A DNA stretch of 64,000 nucleotides. Source: Dichelobacter nodosus (GTDB lineage: Bacteria; Pseudomonadota; Gammaproteobacteria; Cardiobacteriales; Cardiobacteriaceae). The notes beneath the pieces were generated by a model that was not told where the DNA came from, searched no databases, and worked only from the letters and a program-made list of their open reading frames with translations. The stretch spans positions 1 to 64,000 of the forward strand of contig NZ_LGVW01000010.1 of NCBI RefSeq assembly GCF_001263335.1, given 5' to 3'. The number at the start of each line of letters is the position of its first letter. The first letter of the stretch is position 1. Below are positions 48,151-56,334 of the stretch, one piece after another. Both the position numbers and the translations under genes were made by a program.

Positions 48151-48228
48151 ATCAATGGGCACCACTGCCCAGCTTGACCATTTTCGTGACGCCACGAAAA
48201 TGGTCAAGCTGCCATCAATGGGCACCAC
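48151..48228. repeat. 18-bp perfect hairpin between direct repeats
   Basis: AGCTTGACCATTTTCGTG (48171-48188) and its exact complement (48193-48210) flank a 4-nt loop. On each side lies ATCAATGGGCACCAC (48151-48165 and 48214-48228). There is no T-run, so a standard terminator is unlikely. It lies between portal Q and the Com gene and could be an mRNA control element or a small inverted insertion. Confidence 0.75.
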
Positions 48229-48260
48229 GACCACTAACCAATATATAACAATGGATGATT

Positions 48261-48464
48261 ATGTACAATTTACGTTGTAAGCAGTGCCAGAAGCTGCTGG
48301 CTAAAAGCTTTACTGGAAAAATAGAAATCAAATGCCCATGGTGCAAAACCGTGTCACTTTATCAACAGCCGAATGCCTTGAGCATCCAACAAAACAAGAA
48401 GGATGCTATTCAACATGCGACGCTACACGCAAGCTCCGCTTCCGTTTATCGGACAAAAGCGTAA
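48261..48464 (+). CDS. Com-family zinc-finger regulator
   Basis: 67 aa from MYNLRCKQCQKLLAKSF. CKQC...CPWC form the zinc finger of Mu Com, which in Mu unmasks translation of the mom DNA-modification gene. It overlaps the methylase start by 50 nt, as com overlaps mom, so it probably controls methylase synthesis. Confidence 0.8.
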   Translation: MYNLRCKQCQKLLAKSFTGKIEIKCPWCKTVSLYQQPNALSIQQNKKDAIQHATLHASSASVYRTKA

Positions 48465-49248
48465 TTTTATTAAACATTTTGAAAAAGTTCTTAATGATAA
48501 TATTTGTAATAATGGCAATGGATGGACGTTTATTGATGTCTTTGGGGGTAGTGGACTATTAGCACATGTTGCTAAACGAACTAAACCCAATGTCCGTGTC
48601 ATTTATAATGATTTTGATGGATATGCAGAGCGTTTACAACATATTCCAGAGATTAATCAATTACGTCATAAACTTGCCGACTTTTTAGCAGATAAACCAA
48701 GAGCGAAAATTCTACAACCAGATGTTCGAGAGTCGGTAAAACAAATTATTGATAATTTCAAAGGTTATATAGAATTACAAGTTCTTTCATCCTGGTTGCT
48801 TTTTTCTGGACAGCAAGTTGGAAGCATGGATGATTTTATGAAGAAATCTTGGTACAACACCGTAAGGCTTACTGATTATCCGGAAGCTGAGAATTACTTA
48901 GACGGGCTAGAAGTCAGGCATCAATCTTATGAGCAATTACTCCCTGAGTTTATTGCTCAATCTAAGACTTTATTAATACTTGACCCTCCTTATATTTGCA
49001 CAAAACAAGGAGCATATCGATTAAAGAAGTATTTTGGGATGGTCGATTTTCTGAGGTTGATGCGCTTTGTTCGCCCCCCGTTTGTTTTTTTCTCGTCAAC
49101 ACGTAGTGAATTCATTGAGTACATCAATTGGGTAATCAGCGAGAAAATAGATAGGTGGGAACAACTTAATAACTACGAAAAAATCAGTATAAAAACTGGA
49201 ATAAATCATCAATCTTCATACGAAGACAATCTTATTTTTAAATTTTAA
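48415..49248 (+). CDS. D12-class DNA adenine methylase
   Basis: 277 aa from MRRYTQAPLPFIGQKRNFIK. FIDVFGGSGLLAHV is the SAM-binding motif and LLILDPPYICTK the catalytic DPPY. It methylates adenine in DNA and would protect phage DNA from restriction or mark it. Its start lies within the Com gene; an RNA-level Com control is inferred. The sequence specificity cannot be read from the protein. Confidence 0.85.
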   Translation: MRRYTQAPLPFIGQKRNFIKHFEKVLNDNICNNGNGWTFIDVFGGSGLLAHVAKRTKPNVRVIYNDFDGYAERLQHIPEINQLRHKLADFLADKPRAKILQPDVRESVKQIIDNFKGYIELQVLSSWLLFSGQQVGSMDDFMKKSWYNTVRLTDYPEAENYLDGLEVRHQSYEQLLPEFIAQSKTLLILDPPYICTKQGAYRLKKYFGMVDFLRLMRFVRPPFVFFSSTRSEFIEYINWVISEKIDRWEQLNNYEKISIKTGINHQSSYEDNLIFKF

Positions 49249-49272
49249 TTTAATTTAAACTATGACCAAATA

Positions 49273-49298
49273 GGCAAGGGGTATTTTTACCCATTGCC
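49273..49298. terminator. hairpin after methylase gene
   Basis: GGCAAGGGGTA and TACCC-ATTGCC (49273-49298) form a stem with a short T-rich loop, 25 nt after the methylase stop. Likely transcript end or part of the packaging region. Confidence 0.5.
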
Positions 49299-49303
49299 GC
49301 GCG

Positions 49304-49322
49304 CTCAACTCCCCGCCTCGCC
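49304..49322 (-). other. candidate cos site, P2-like core
   Basis: The minus strand reads GGCGAGGCGGGGAGTTGAG. Its first 13 bases equal the start of the 19-nt P2 cohesive end as I recall it (GGCGAGGCGGGGAAAGCAC). It lies in a short GC-rich patch inside an AT-rich gap, on the side of Q where P2 has cos. Confidence 0.65.
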
Positions 49323-49617
49323 CGCGCTCTTATGGAGGGTGTTATTACATATTGATAATTACCCCAAGAATCGGGGCGGCTGTAGGCATTGTGCAATCAA
49401 ATCACACCTGAAGATAACGACGCTAAATTCGAGATTTTTTTTGTACTCTTCCATGATACCTCTATGTCTTTTGTTGCTACATATATTGCATCATATATTG
49501 CAGTAATATTGCATTATTATTGCAGTTTATGCGAACAGCCTAATACAATGATTTATATAAAGATTTATACAAAAAAACAAAGGCATATTGCATTTATTGC
49601 ACTTTTCCCAACAACTA
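49323..49617. promoter_or_regulatory. prophage right arm with TATTGCA repeats
   Basis: No gene. ATATTGCA/TATTGCA motifs recur at about 49482-49488, 49494-49501, 49507-49513, 49516-49522, 49586-49592 and 49595-49600. They mirror the TGCAATA motifs in the left arm (17414-17550) in opposite orientation, consistent with arm-type sites for the integrase or Xis. Confidence 0.45.
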
Positions 49618-50829
49618 TTAGTAATAATGTGATACATTCTCACGAAGCATATCTAAATAATCAGCCCATTCTTGTAACATTTTTCGTCTTTGTTCCAAAT
49701 AATCTGCATGATTGTAAGTACCACGGATTTGATTTTTATCGCTATGACCAAGCTGCTTTTCTACCCAAATACTTTGATAATTCTGATTATGGAGTAAAGT
49801 TGAAGCAGTATGACGCCAACCGTGTGGCACTATCTTGTCAAGGTAACCAATTCTTTTCAGTACCTTACGTTCTGCGCCATCACTATATGGTTTTCCTGTA
49901 TGTAAATTACAAAAAACATATTCTGTTCTACATGTGATTGTGTGAAGCTCCCTAATCATTTCCCATGCTTGATTAGAAAACGGCACCGCATTGACATTCT
50001 TCTTACGTTTATGTGTTGGCATTCTTTGCCACAATTTTTCTTCGAAGTTAATTTCTGACCATTTCATCAACCTTATTTCACTGGGTCTAATGAATATAAG
50101 CGGATGAAGACGAGCTAAATTTCTTCCCTGCGGTGTACCAGCATATTCATCTAATGCAATCAGAAGTTTGCCAATTTCTATTGGATCAGTGATATGTCGA
50201 TAAGGTATGTTTTTTGACGGTTTAATTAATTTAGAGAGTTCTGCTGCGGGGTTATAGCGACAAGCACGATTAGTTATCATCGCATAATTGAATACTTGTG
50301 TGATTGAAGAGAGCAGCTTATGTGACGACTCTATTTTGCCCACACTCTGCATCTCTTGAAGAATCGTCAATATTTGCAATGGTTCAATTTCTACAACTGG
50401 TTTTTCACCCAATCGTGGGAAAACATATTTTACCAAGCGACTTAACGTCGATTTTTTATGCCGTTCACTCCATTGTTTAACAACAGATATATTTTCTATA
50501 CAAGCTCTCGCAGTGCTTTCAAATGTATTTTTTAAGGTAATAGCTTTTTCTTCACGTAATTGTTTAGCAGCTTGTTGAGGGTTAATACCTTTAGCAATAA
50601 TGAGTTTGATTTCATCTCGCCGTTGTCGAGCTTGTTTCAACGACACCTTTGGGTATACACCGAACGATACAGATTGCTGTTTTTGAGTATGGGGCATACG
50701 GTAAAAAAGTCGCCAATATTTTTGACCTTTTGCCGTAACTAATAAACAGAGTCCCCCGCCATCAAAATATTTTTTTGCCCCTTTTTCTGGAACAGCCGCA
50801 TTGCGACATTGAATTTCAGTTAACGCCAT
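49618..50829 (-). CDS. int: tyrosine integrase, P4 type
   Basis: 403 aa from MALTEIQCRNAAVPEKGAKK. The DUF4102-type N-terminal arm-binding domain (KYFDGGGLCLLVTAKGQKYW) precedes a core with Arg in FIRPSEIRLMKW, HGWRHTAST, LGHSDKN, and the nucleophile Tyr in GTYNHADY. Length and plan match P4-like integrases that target tRNA and tmRNA 3' ends. It lies 150 bp from attR. GTACTAC repeats just upstream of its start may let it autoregulate. Confidence 0.92.
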   Translation of the reverse strand: MALTEIQCRNAAVPEKGAKKYFDGGGLCLLVTAKGQKYWRLFYRMPHTQKQQSVSFGVYPKVSLKQARQRRDEIKLIIAKGINPQQAAKQLREEKAITLKNTFESTARACIENISVVKQWSERHKKSTLSRLVKYVFPRLGEKPVVEIEPLQILTILQEMQSVGKIESSHKLLSSITQVFNYAMITNRACRYNPAAELSKLIKPSKNIPYRHITDPIEIGKLLIALDEYAGTPQGRNLARLHPLIFIRPSEIRLMKWSEINFEEKLWQRMPTHKRKKNVNAVPFSNQAWEMIRELHTITCRTEYVFCNLHTGKPYSDGAERKVLKRIGYLDKIVPHGWRHTASTLLHNQNYQSIWVEKQLGHSDKNQIRGTYNHADYLEQRRKMLQEWADYLDMLRENVSHYY

Positions 50830-50981
50830 ATTTTGCACTACAGAATATTTTTGTACTACAAATAGTACTACAAAAATCTTGGTATCACCTGAACTATTGC
50901 GGTTATTTGTGGATGCTTAAATCTTGATTTATTGTTGATTGAAAAAGATTTTTAGTAGTTTGTGGATAGTCGTGATAATCA

Positions 50982-51004
50982 TAAATGGTGGAGGCGGGGG
51001 GATT
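50982..51004. other. attR core within ssrA 3' end
   Basis: A 23-bp copy identical to 17245-17267; it spans the last bases of ssrA, which remains intact because the element supplies or keeps the correct 3' end. Confidence 0.85.
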
Positions 51005-51337
51005 TGAACCCCCGTCCGCGAATCCTTAACTTTTGGTACTACATGTTTAGAGCAGTTAATTAGGTTTAACTCATAAACAGCCAACGCTCAGGCATTTTAC
51101 AAGCGATTCCGCTTAATTTAACCGATTAACAGCGGACGCGTTAACCAGCGATTCTGTGTTAATGTCGCTTACGGTAAACCCACAGACAAATCTAGGTAAG
51201 CGAAAGCGGGAATTAAGCCGCTAAAGCGTAGTTGTCGTCGTTTGCAACTATAAGTTTTGAAAGTATTTAACGAGATTCTCTCATTCTCGACATGCACCTC
51301 GAGCCTCGCAATCCCCGTCGAATCCAAGAACGCCCCC
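50986..51337 (-). ncRNA. ssrA: transfer-messenger RNA
   Basis: The 5' end GGGGGCGTTCTTGGATTCGA at 51337 and 3' end GTTCAAATCCCCCCGCC to the encoded CCA (50986) pair as the tRNA-like domain. The tag frame GCA AAC GAC GAC AAC TAC GCT TTA GCG GCT TAA (51245-51213) gives ANDDNYALAA, close to the E. coli tag ANDENYALAA. tmRNA with SmpB rescues stalled ribosomes and tags the peptide for proteolysis. The 352-nt length is normal. Confidence 0.95.
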
Positions 51338-51351
51338 GAAGTGAGGGCGTA

Positions 51352-51357
51352 ATTATA
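51352..51357 (-). promoter_or_regulatory. ssrA promoter -10 box
   Basis: On the minus strand TATAAT lies 15 nt before the mature tmRNA 5' end. The region about 17 nt farther up (CAGACT) is only a weak -35. Confidence 0.55.
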
Positions 51358-51385
51358 CAAAAACACCACAAAAAAGTCTGCTTTT

Positions 51386-51877
51386 TTATAAAGCGGCAGG
51401 ACCAGAACTCGGGCGCCACGGTTGTGTGCGTGATTTATCTTCACTATAACGATAATCGAGCACCACGCCCGTTGCCAAAGAAACCATCACATCTAAACGC
51501 CGATTATCCTCGCGGGTTACCGTTGCATTTTCTGCTAAAGCACCGCCCGCAACTGCGCCCACACCCGTTGCCAGCGATTGACCATAACCGCCCCCAATTT
51601 GATGACCGAGCACACCGCCGGCAACTGCGCCTAAAATTCCGGTCGCTGTTTTTTTCAAATGATCATTATTGTTATATAAATAAGTTAATGTTTTCGTGCC
51701 GGATTGAGCGTTTACGGAAACGGCAGCCGGTTCGCCAAACATCATGCGCACTTGCTGTTCGGTTGTAACATTACGTTGAATTGATTGCACGCTATTTAAA
51801 TCCATCACATTGCCGCTTTGGCAACCAGTCAGCGCCAAACTCGTTGCCAACAAAAGATGCGTTACGATTTTTTTCAT
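51386..51877 (-). CDS. glycine-zipper outer-membrane lipoprotein
   Basis: 163 aa. Lipoprotein signal LLATSLALTGCQSG with Cys19. VTTEQQVRMMFGEPAAVSVN resembles the SmpA/OmlA-type motif. A Gly/Ala-rich zipper (ILGAVAGGVLGHQIGGGYGQ and GVGAVAGGALAE) follows. Probably anchored in the outer membrane; function unknown. Confidence 0.75.
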   Translation of the reverse strand: MKKIVTHLLLATSLALTGCQSGNVMDLNSVQSIQRNVTTEQQVRMMFGEPAAVSVNAQSGTKTLTYLYNNNDHLKKTATGILGAVAGGVLGHQIGGGYGQSLATGVGAVAGGALAENATVTREDNRRLDVMVSLATGVVLDYRYSEDKSRTQPWRPSSGPAAL

Positions 51878-51915
51878 ATACAGTTCCTCATGATTAATTT
51901 TAATAAAATTTTAAA

Positions 51916-52677
51916 TTAACAAACCGGCGTCATCCAAATTTTTCCCGTTCCTTTATAAACGTTGACCAAACCCTCGCCGGAAGCCGCTGATCCCAATAAA
52001 GTTTTGCCCGCGCGTTCAACGGTAAATTTTAAAGTTGAAGACCACGCAATTGCTAGCGCGCCATCGATTTTAATTTGATCATTTTGCAAATCGACTTCGA
52101 TTAACTCCTCTCGCGGCACCGGACTTTCCACCACAAAACATTCATCATTTCCGGTTAAAGCAAGATTAAATAAACCTTCATTACCCAACGCCACCGATGA
52201 TAAATTGCTCCGCATCACAACGCCTTGTTTAATGCGCGCATCGCAGGCGAAAAATAATCCATCATCTAAAACAACGGAACCATTCCATTCGTCCAAACTG
52301 GAAATAATTAAATGTTTATACGTGGGTTCGGTCACTAAAATCCCGCTGCCGGCGTATTCGGGTTTAATGACAGATTCTTTCGTCAATTGACTTTTTATCG
52401 CTTTACTGAATAAATCGCCGACGCCGGTAATGCCGGTGACGGCATCGATAGCGCCCAAAGTCCATTGCATCGCGCCGGCTTGTAGCGTCACGCGGCTATC
52501 GTCCATTTCCACATAAAGTTGTCTTTTGCGGATATTCATTTTGCTGGAAAAAAACGCAATCACCGCTTCCTGTGGCATCACGCTTAAATCTCTTTTATAT
52601 TCAATGACTTTAAACGGACCTTTTTCGCTTTTAATCACGATATCGTCGTTATTTAAAAAGTTACTGATTTGATACAT
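51916..52677 (-). CDS. AIM24 family protein
   Basis: 253 aa. FACDARIKQGVVMRSNLSSV, GNEGLFNLALTGND and STLKFTVERAGKTLLGSAASGEG are typical of the AIM24/TIGR00266 beta-rich family. The bacterial role is not established. AAAAGGAG precedes the ATG. Confidence 0.8.
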   Translation of the reverse strand: MYQISNFLNNDDIVIKSEKGPFKVIEYKRDLSVMPQEAVIAFFSSKMNIRKRQLYVEMDDSRVTLQAGAMQWTLGAIDAVTGITGVGDLFSKAIKSQLTKESVIKPEYAGSGILVTEPTYKHLIISSLDEWNGSVVLDDGLFFACDARIKQGVVMRSNLSSVALGNEGLFNLALTGNDECFVVESPVPREELIEVDLQNDQIKIDGALAIAWSSTLKFTVERAGKTLLGSAASGEGLVNVYKGTGKIWMTPVC

Positions 52678-52851
52678 AAAAACTCCTTTTGATGGTTACT
52701 CAAGCCATCGGTTTAAAAATAAGCATTTTATTGAATAACGCCTTGAGATAGTGAGCGTCTAACCGCTTTTATTAAAAGTCATCATCAGTAAAACCACCCC
52801 AAAAACCGCTGAACTATGTCAAGATAACGTTTTTAAAGCCGAGGAAAGATT

Positions 52852-54300
52852 ATGTCAAAACACGCACTTTTAATGGATTATTACGAATTAACCATGGCAA
52901 ACAGCTTTTTTGAACACGGAAAAAGCAAAGAATGGGCAGTGTTTGATTACTATTTCCGGCAAATTCCCGATTCCGGTGGCTATGCCATTTTTGCCGGATT
53001 AGAAACGCTTTTGTCGTTTATCGAAACTTGGCGTTTTGACGCTGATGATATTGAATTTTTAAACAAAAAAGGCGTATTTTCCGCTGGATTTCTCGATTAT
53101 TTAAAAAACTTTCGTTTTCAAGGAGAAATTTACGCTTTTCCAGAAGGTTCCGCGATTTTCCCCAATGAACCCATCGTCAGCGTCCGCGCGCCATTGATTG
53201 AATGTCAATTATTAGAAACCATGCTGCTGCTTACGCTCAACCATCAATCTTTAATTGCCACCAAAGCCGCCAGAATGTGTTTACAAGCGCAGGGAAAACC
53301 GATTTTTGAATTCGGTTCACGCCGCGCGCACGGCATTGATGCGGCATTATATGGCGCCCGCGCGGCATATATTGGCGGCATCGCGGCAACAGCAAATACT
53401 GAAGCCGAACAAATGCTTGGCATTCCTGCCGTTGGCACCATGGCGCATTCTTATGTGCAAAGTTTTGATGATGAATACCGCGCTTTTGCCGCGTACGCAG
53501 AAAATTATCCACACAATACCGTATTACTTGTTGATACGTATAACACCCTAAAAAGCGGCATTCCCAACGCTATTCGTGTACATCGAGAAATTCTTGCACC
53601 GCGCGGCGCTTATTTAAAAGGCATTCGTATTGATAGCGGCGATTTGGCGTATTTAAGCAATCGCGCACGGCAAATGCTCGATGCAGAGGGATTAACTCAA
53701 ACGCAGATTACCGTCTCCAACGCGCTTGATGAGCACGTCATCCAATCATTACTCAATCAAGGTGCTGCTATTGATGCTTTTGGCATCGGTGAACGCTTAA
53801 TTACCGCGCGTAGTGAACCGATTTTTGGCGGCGTTTATAAAATTGCGGCTTTAGAAAAATCGCAGGAAATCGTGTTACCTAAAATTAAATTAAGCGAAAA
53901 CATGATGAAAACGACTACACCCGCATTTAAGCAAGTTTATCGATTGTATGATGAACAACATGCTGTAGCCGATTTAGTGACTTTGCGCAACGAGCCGGCA
54001 CCCGTTGCGCCGTATTTACTATTTGATCCCGATCACCCTTGGAAACAAAAACATTTATCCACATTTCACGCCAAATCCATGCTCAATTTAGTCTGGCAAA
54101 ACGGCACCAAAACGGCACCAGCAGAATCGTTGACTACCATTCGAAAACGCGTTAACGATGAATTGGCTTCATTGTGGGCGGAAATCAAACGTTTGGATAA
54201 TCCGCACGGTTATTATGTGGACTTTTCTAATCCGCTGTGGTCGTTAAAGCAAAAAATGATTACCGATTATGAACAATGCAATCAGGAGCCTTTGCAATGA
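52852..54300 (+). CDS. pncB: nicotinate phosphoribosyltransferase
   Basis: 482 aa. LMDYYELTMANSFFEHG, the active-site region FEFGSRRAHGIDAALYGARA, LLVDTYNTLKSGIPNAI and IRIDSGDLAYLS define NAPRTase. It converts nicotinate and PRPP to nicotinate mononucleotide, the first Preiss-Handler step. Its stop overlaps nadE by 4 nt (ATGA), so the two NAD genes are coupled; nadD is not in the window. Confidence 0.93.
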   Translation: MSKHALLMDYYELTMANSFFEHGKSKEWAVFDYYFRQIPDSGGYAIFAGLETLLSFIETWRFDADDIEFLNKKGVFSAGFLDYLKNFRFQGEIYAFPEGSAIFPNEPIVSVRAPLIECQLLETMLLLTLNHQSLIATKAARMCLQAQGKPIFEFGSRRAHGIDAALYGARAAYIGGIAATANTEAEQMLGIPAVGTMAHSYVQSFDDEYRAFAAYAENYPHNTVLLVDTYNTLKSGIPNAIRVHREILAPRGAYLKGIRIDSGDLAYLSNRARQMLDAEGLTQTQITVSNALDEHVIQSLLNQGAAIDAFGIGERLITARSEPIFGGVYKIAALEKSQEIVLPKIKLSENMMKTTTPAFKQVYRLYDEQHAVADLVTLRNEPAPVAPYLLFDPDHPWKQKHLSTFHAKSMLNLVWQNGTKTAPAESLTTIRKRVNDELASLWAEIKRLDNPHGYYVDFSNPLWSLKQKMITDYEQCNQEPLQ

Positions 54301-55043
54301 CCGTTCATCAATACATCGATTATTTACTCGTGTGGTTAGAAGAGCAGCGCGCTCATCTTTATGCATCAGATGGTTATACGTTGGGCGTCAGCGGCGGCAT
54401 CGATTCCGCCGTTTGTCTGCATTTACTCGCCAAAACGGGAAAACCCGTGCAAGCGTTAGTTTTGCCGATCAATGCGAACGCGAACGATTGTGAAGATGCC
54501 GAATTAGTGTTAAAAAATGCTAATATTTCCGGCAATATTATCGCGCTCGATGATGTTTATACCGCCGCACAAAACACCTTGGCGCCTGTTTTAAATCGCG
54601 ATTATGAACGTATGCCCGTATTAAACGGCAATTTAATGGCGCGGCTGCGTATGGTTATGCTTTATACCGTGGCGCAAAGTCATCGTTCGGTGGTCGTGGG
54701 AACGGATAACGCGGTGGAATATTATTTAGGTTACTTTACAAAATTTGGCGACGGCGCCTGCGATATTTTGCCGCTGGCAAAACTGACAAAATCAGAAGTA
54801 GGACAATTGGCAAAAGCGTTAGGCGTTCCGAAAAAAATCCGAGAAAAAGCGCCGAGCGCAGGCTTGTGGCAAGGGCAAACCGATGAAAACGAAATCGGCG
54901 TATCGTACGCGGATTTAGATGCTTTTTTGTGCGGTAAAACCGTTGATGATGCCGTCAGAGAAAAAATTGCTTATTGGCATCAACGCTCGCATCATAAAAG
55001 AATGTTGCCGCCGATGCCGGAAATCGGATTATCTTTGGCGTAA
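54297..55043 (+). CDS. nadE: NAD synthetase, ammonia-dependent
   Basis: 248 aa starting at the overlap MTVHQYIDYL. The PP-loop SGGIDSAVCLH, VVGTDNAVEYYLGYFTKFGDG and KAPSAGLWQGQTDENEIG define NadE. There is no nitrilase-type glutaminase domain, so it uses free ammonia. It makes NAD from deamido-NAD at the end of the pathway begun by pncB. Confidence 0.93.
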   Translation: MTVHQYIDYLLVWLEEQRAHLYASDGYTLGVSGGIDSAVCLHLLAKTGKPVQALVLPINANANDCEDAELVLKNANISGNIIALDDVYTAAQNTLAPVLNRDYERMPVLNGNLMARLRMVMLYTVAQSHRSVVVGTDNAVEYYLGYFTKFGDGACDILPLAKLTKSEVGQLAKALGVPKKIREKAPSAGLWQGQTDENEIGVSYADLDAFLCGKTVDDAVREKIAYWHQRSHHKRMLPPMPEIGLSLA

Positions 55044-55131
55044 CCGCGCGATTTTAAACGCAGTTTTTGAAAATAAACCATCGTTATTTTTTTAATGATG
55101 GTTTTCGTTAACTTGATAAAAGGATAAAAAT

Positions 55132-55665
55132 ATGGCTGATTTTAATCAAATTTTAGACGCTGGCGATGTTGACGGCGGCGTAATTAACGTTGTTGTGGAA
55201 ATTCCGGCAGGTTCCAATCATAAAATTGAATGGCAACGGCAATTAGGCGTGATGATGCTTGATCGCGTTGAACCGATGATTTTCGCCAAACCCACTAACT
55301 ACGGCTTTATTCCGCAAACCTTAGATGAAGACGGCGATGAACTCGATGCTTTAATTATTACGGATAATCCGCTGCCCACTGGTATTTATTTGCAAGCGCG
55401 CATTATTGGTGTGATGAACTTTATTGATGATGGCGAAGTAGACGATAAAATCGTCGTTGTTCCTGCTGACGATCGTCATCGCGGTGACGGTATTCAAACC
55501 TTAGCTGATTTGCCGGCGCAATTAGTAAAACAAATCGAATTCCATTTCAATCACTACAAAGCACTCAAAAAACCCAATTCCACAAAAGTAGACCACTGGG
55601 GTGATGTACGCGAAGCCAAACACATCATCAAATCTGCGCAACAGCGTTGGAAAGATCAAGCCTAA
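55132..55665 (+). CDS. ppa: inorganic pyrophosphatase, family I
   Basis: 177 aa. The metal-binding signature DEDGDELDALI, with NVVVEIPAGSNHKIEW and YGFIPQTLDEDGD, marks a family I soluble PPase. It hydrolyses pyrophosphate from biosynthetic reactions, including pncB and nadE steps upstream. AAAGGATAAAA precedes the ATG. The expected terminator after the gene is cut at ACCGAATT (55675-55682); its complete form is at 59461-59487 after the inserted block. Confidence 0.95.
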   Translation: MADFNQILDAGDVDGGVINVVVEIPAGSNHKIEWQRQLGVMMLDRVEPMIFAKPTNYGFIPQTLDEDGDELDALIITDNPLPTGIYLQARIIGVMNFIDDGEVDDKIVVVPADDRHRGDGIQTLADLPAQLVKQIEFHFNHYKALKKPNSTKVDHWGDVREAKHIIKSAQQRWKDQA

Positions 55666-55682
55666 AAACACAAAACCGAATT
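55532..55682. repeat. direct repeat copy 1: 3' end of ppa
   Basis: This sequence, from AAATCGAATTCC to ACCGAATT, recurs in shortened form at 59341-59468. The two copies bracket the tnpB remnant, transporter and pepT block. Confidence 0.85.
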
Positions 55683-56186
55683 ATTGACATCCTCCCCTGC
55701 ATAAATGCAGGGGATCCTGCGGCATTTGTAAACGGTATTAGGCCACTCACAAGTTTCTGCAGCCTGAAAGGTTACGATTATTGCGATAGCGCACCCAACC
55801 AGTTTTAGGCAAATAGATACGACTGCTTGGCTGTTCCAATTTGCAGTCTTGTGAAGAGTGGAAACTATCTTTTTCGTCTTTCTTTTTGACGGCGTGTTTA
55901 GCGAGGAAGTTTTTGAATACGCTTTTTAAGTCTTTCAAACTTTGTTGCAAAACTTGGCTGTGGGAGTCTTTGATCCAAACAAACTCACCTTTTCATTCAG
56001 GTAACAAGTTAGCGATTTAGAGTTGCCGAATTTGAATGAATTATCTTGTTGATATTGTTCATGTTGATACACCAACACATGATTGAACACGAAACACAAA
56101 TAGCCATAAAACCGTTTCAGTTTGCGGATTTTCTCGCTGTTTGACATCAGTCCAAGTTCGAAGGCTTTGAGTATCTTCGTGTTCAT
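55683..56186 (-). pseudogene. tnpB: IS605-type tnpB remnant with right end
   Basis: TTGACATCCTCCCC and a hairpin (CCCCTGCA/TGCAGGGG) at 55685-55712 resemble the right end of the element at 2137. Minus-strand frames then give KAFELGL, FNHVLVYQHEQYQQDNSFKF and, in another frame, LQQSLKDLKSVFKNFLAKHA then CKLEQPSSRIYLPKTGWVRY: the N-terminal third of an OrfB/TnpB. A frameshift near 55970 and loss of the RuvC and zinc-finger regions make it non-functional. It differs in sequence from the tnpB at 2261-3388. Confidence 0.75.
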
Positions 56187-56334
56187 CTGGTTATTTGTGC
56201 TGACATATTGTCGAAACGTGTGCACAAAAGAAATTTTGTGCAATACTATTCTTATAATGATCTATTTTTTAAGGACAATTTGCATCGCAATCCTCACTTG
56301 CGTTGCAGATTGCATTATCAAAAAAGGAGATACC

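Noticed and set aside
49389-49937. 182-aa plus-strand ORF beside the integrase
   Set aside because: It covers the repeat-rich arm and the antisense of the integrase C-terminus and has no recognisable domain.
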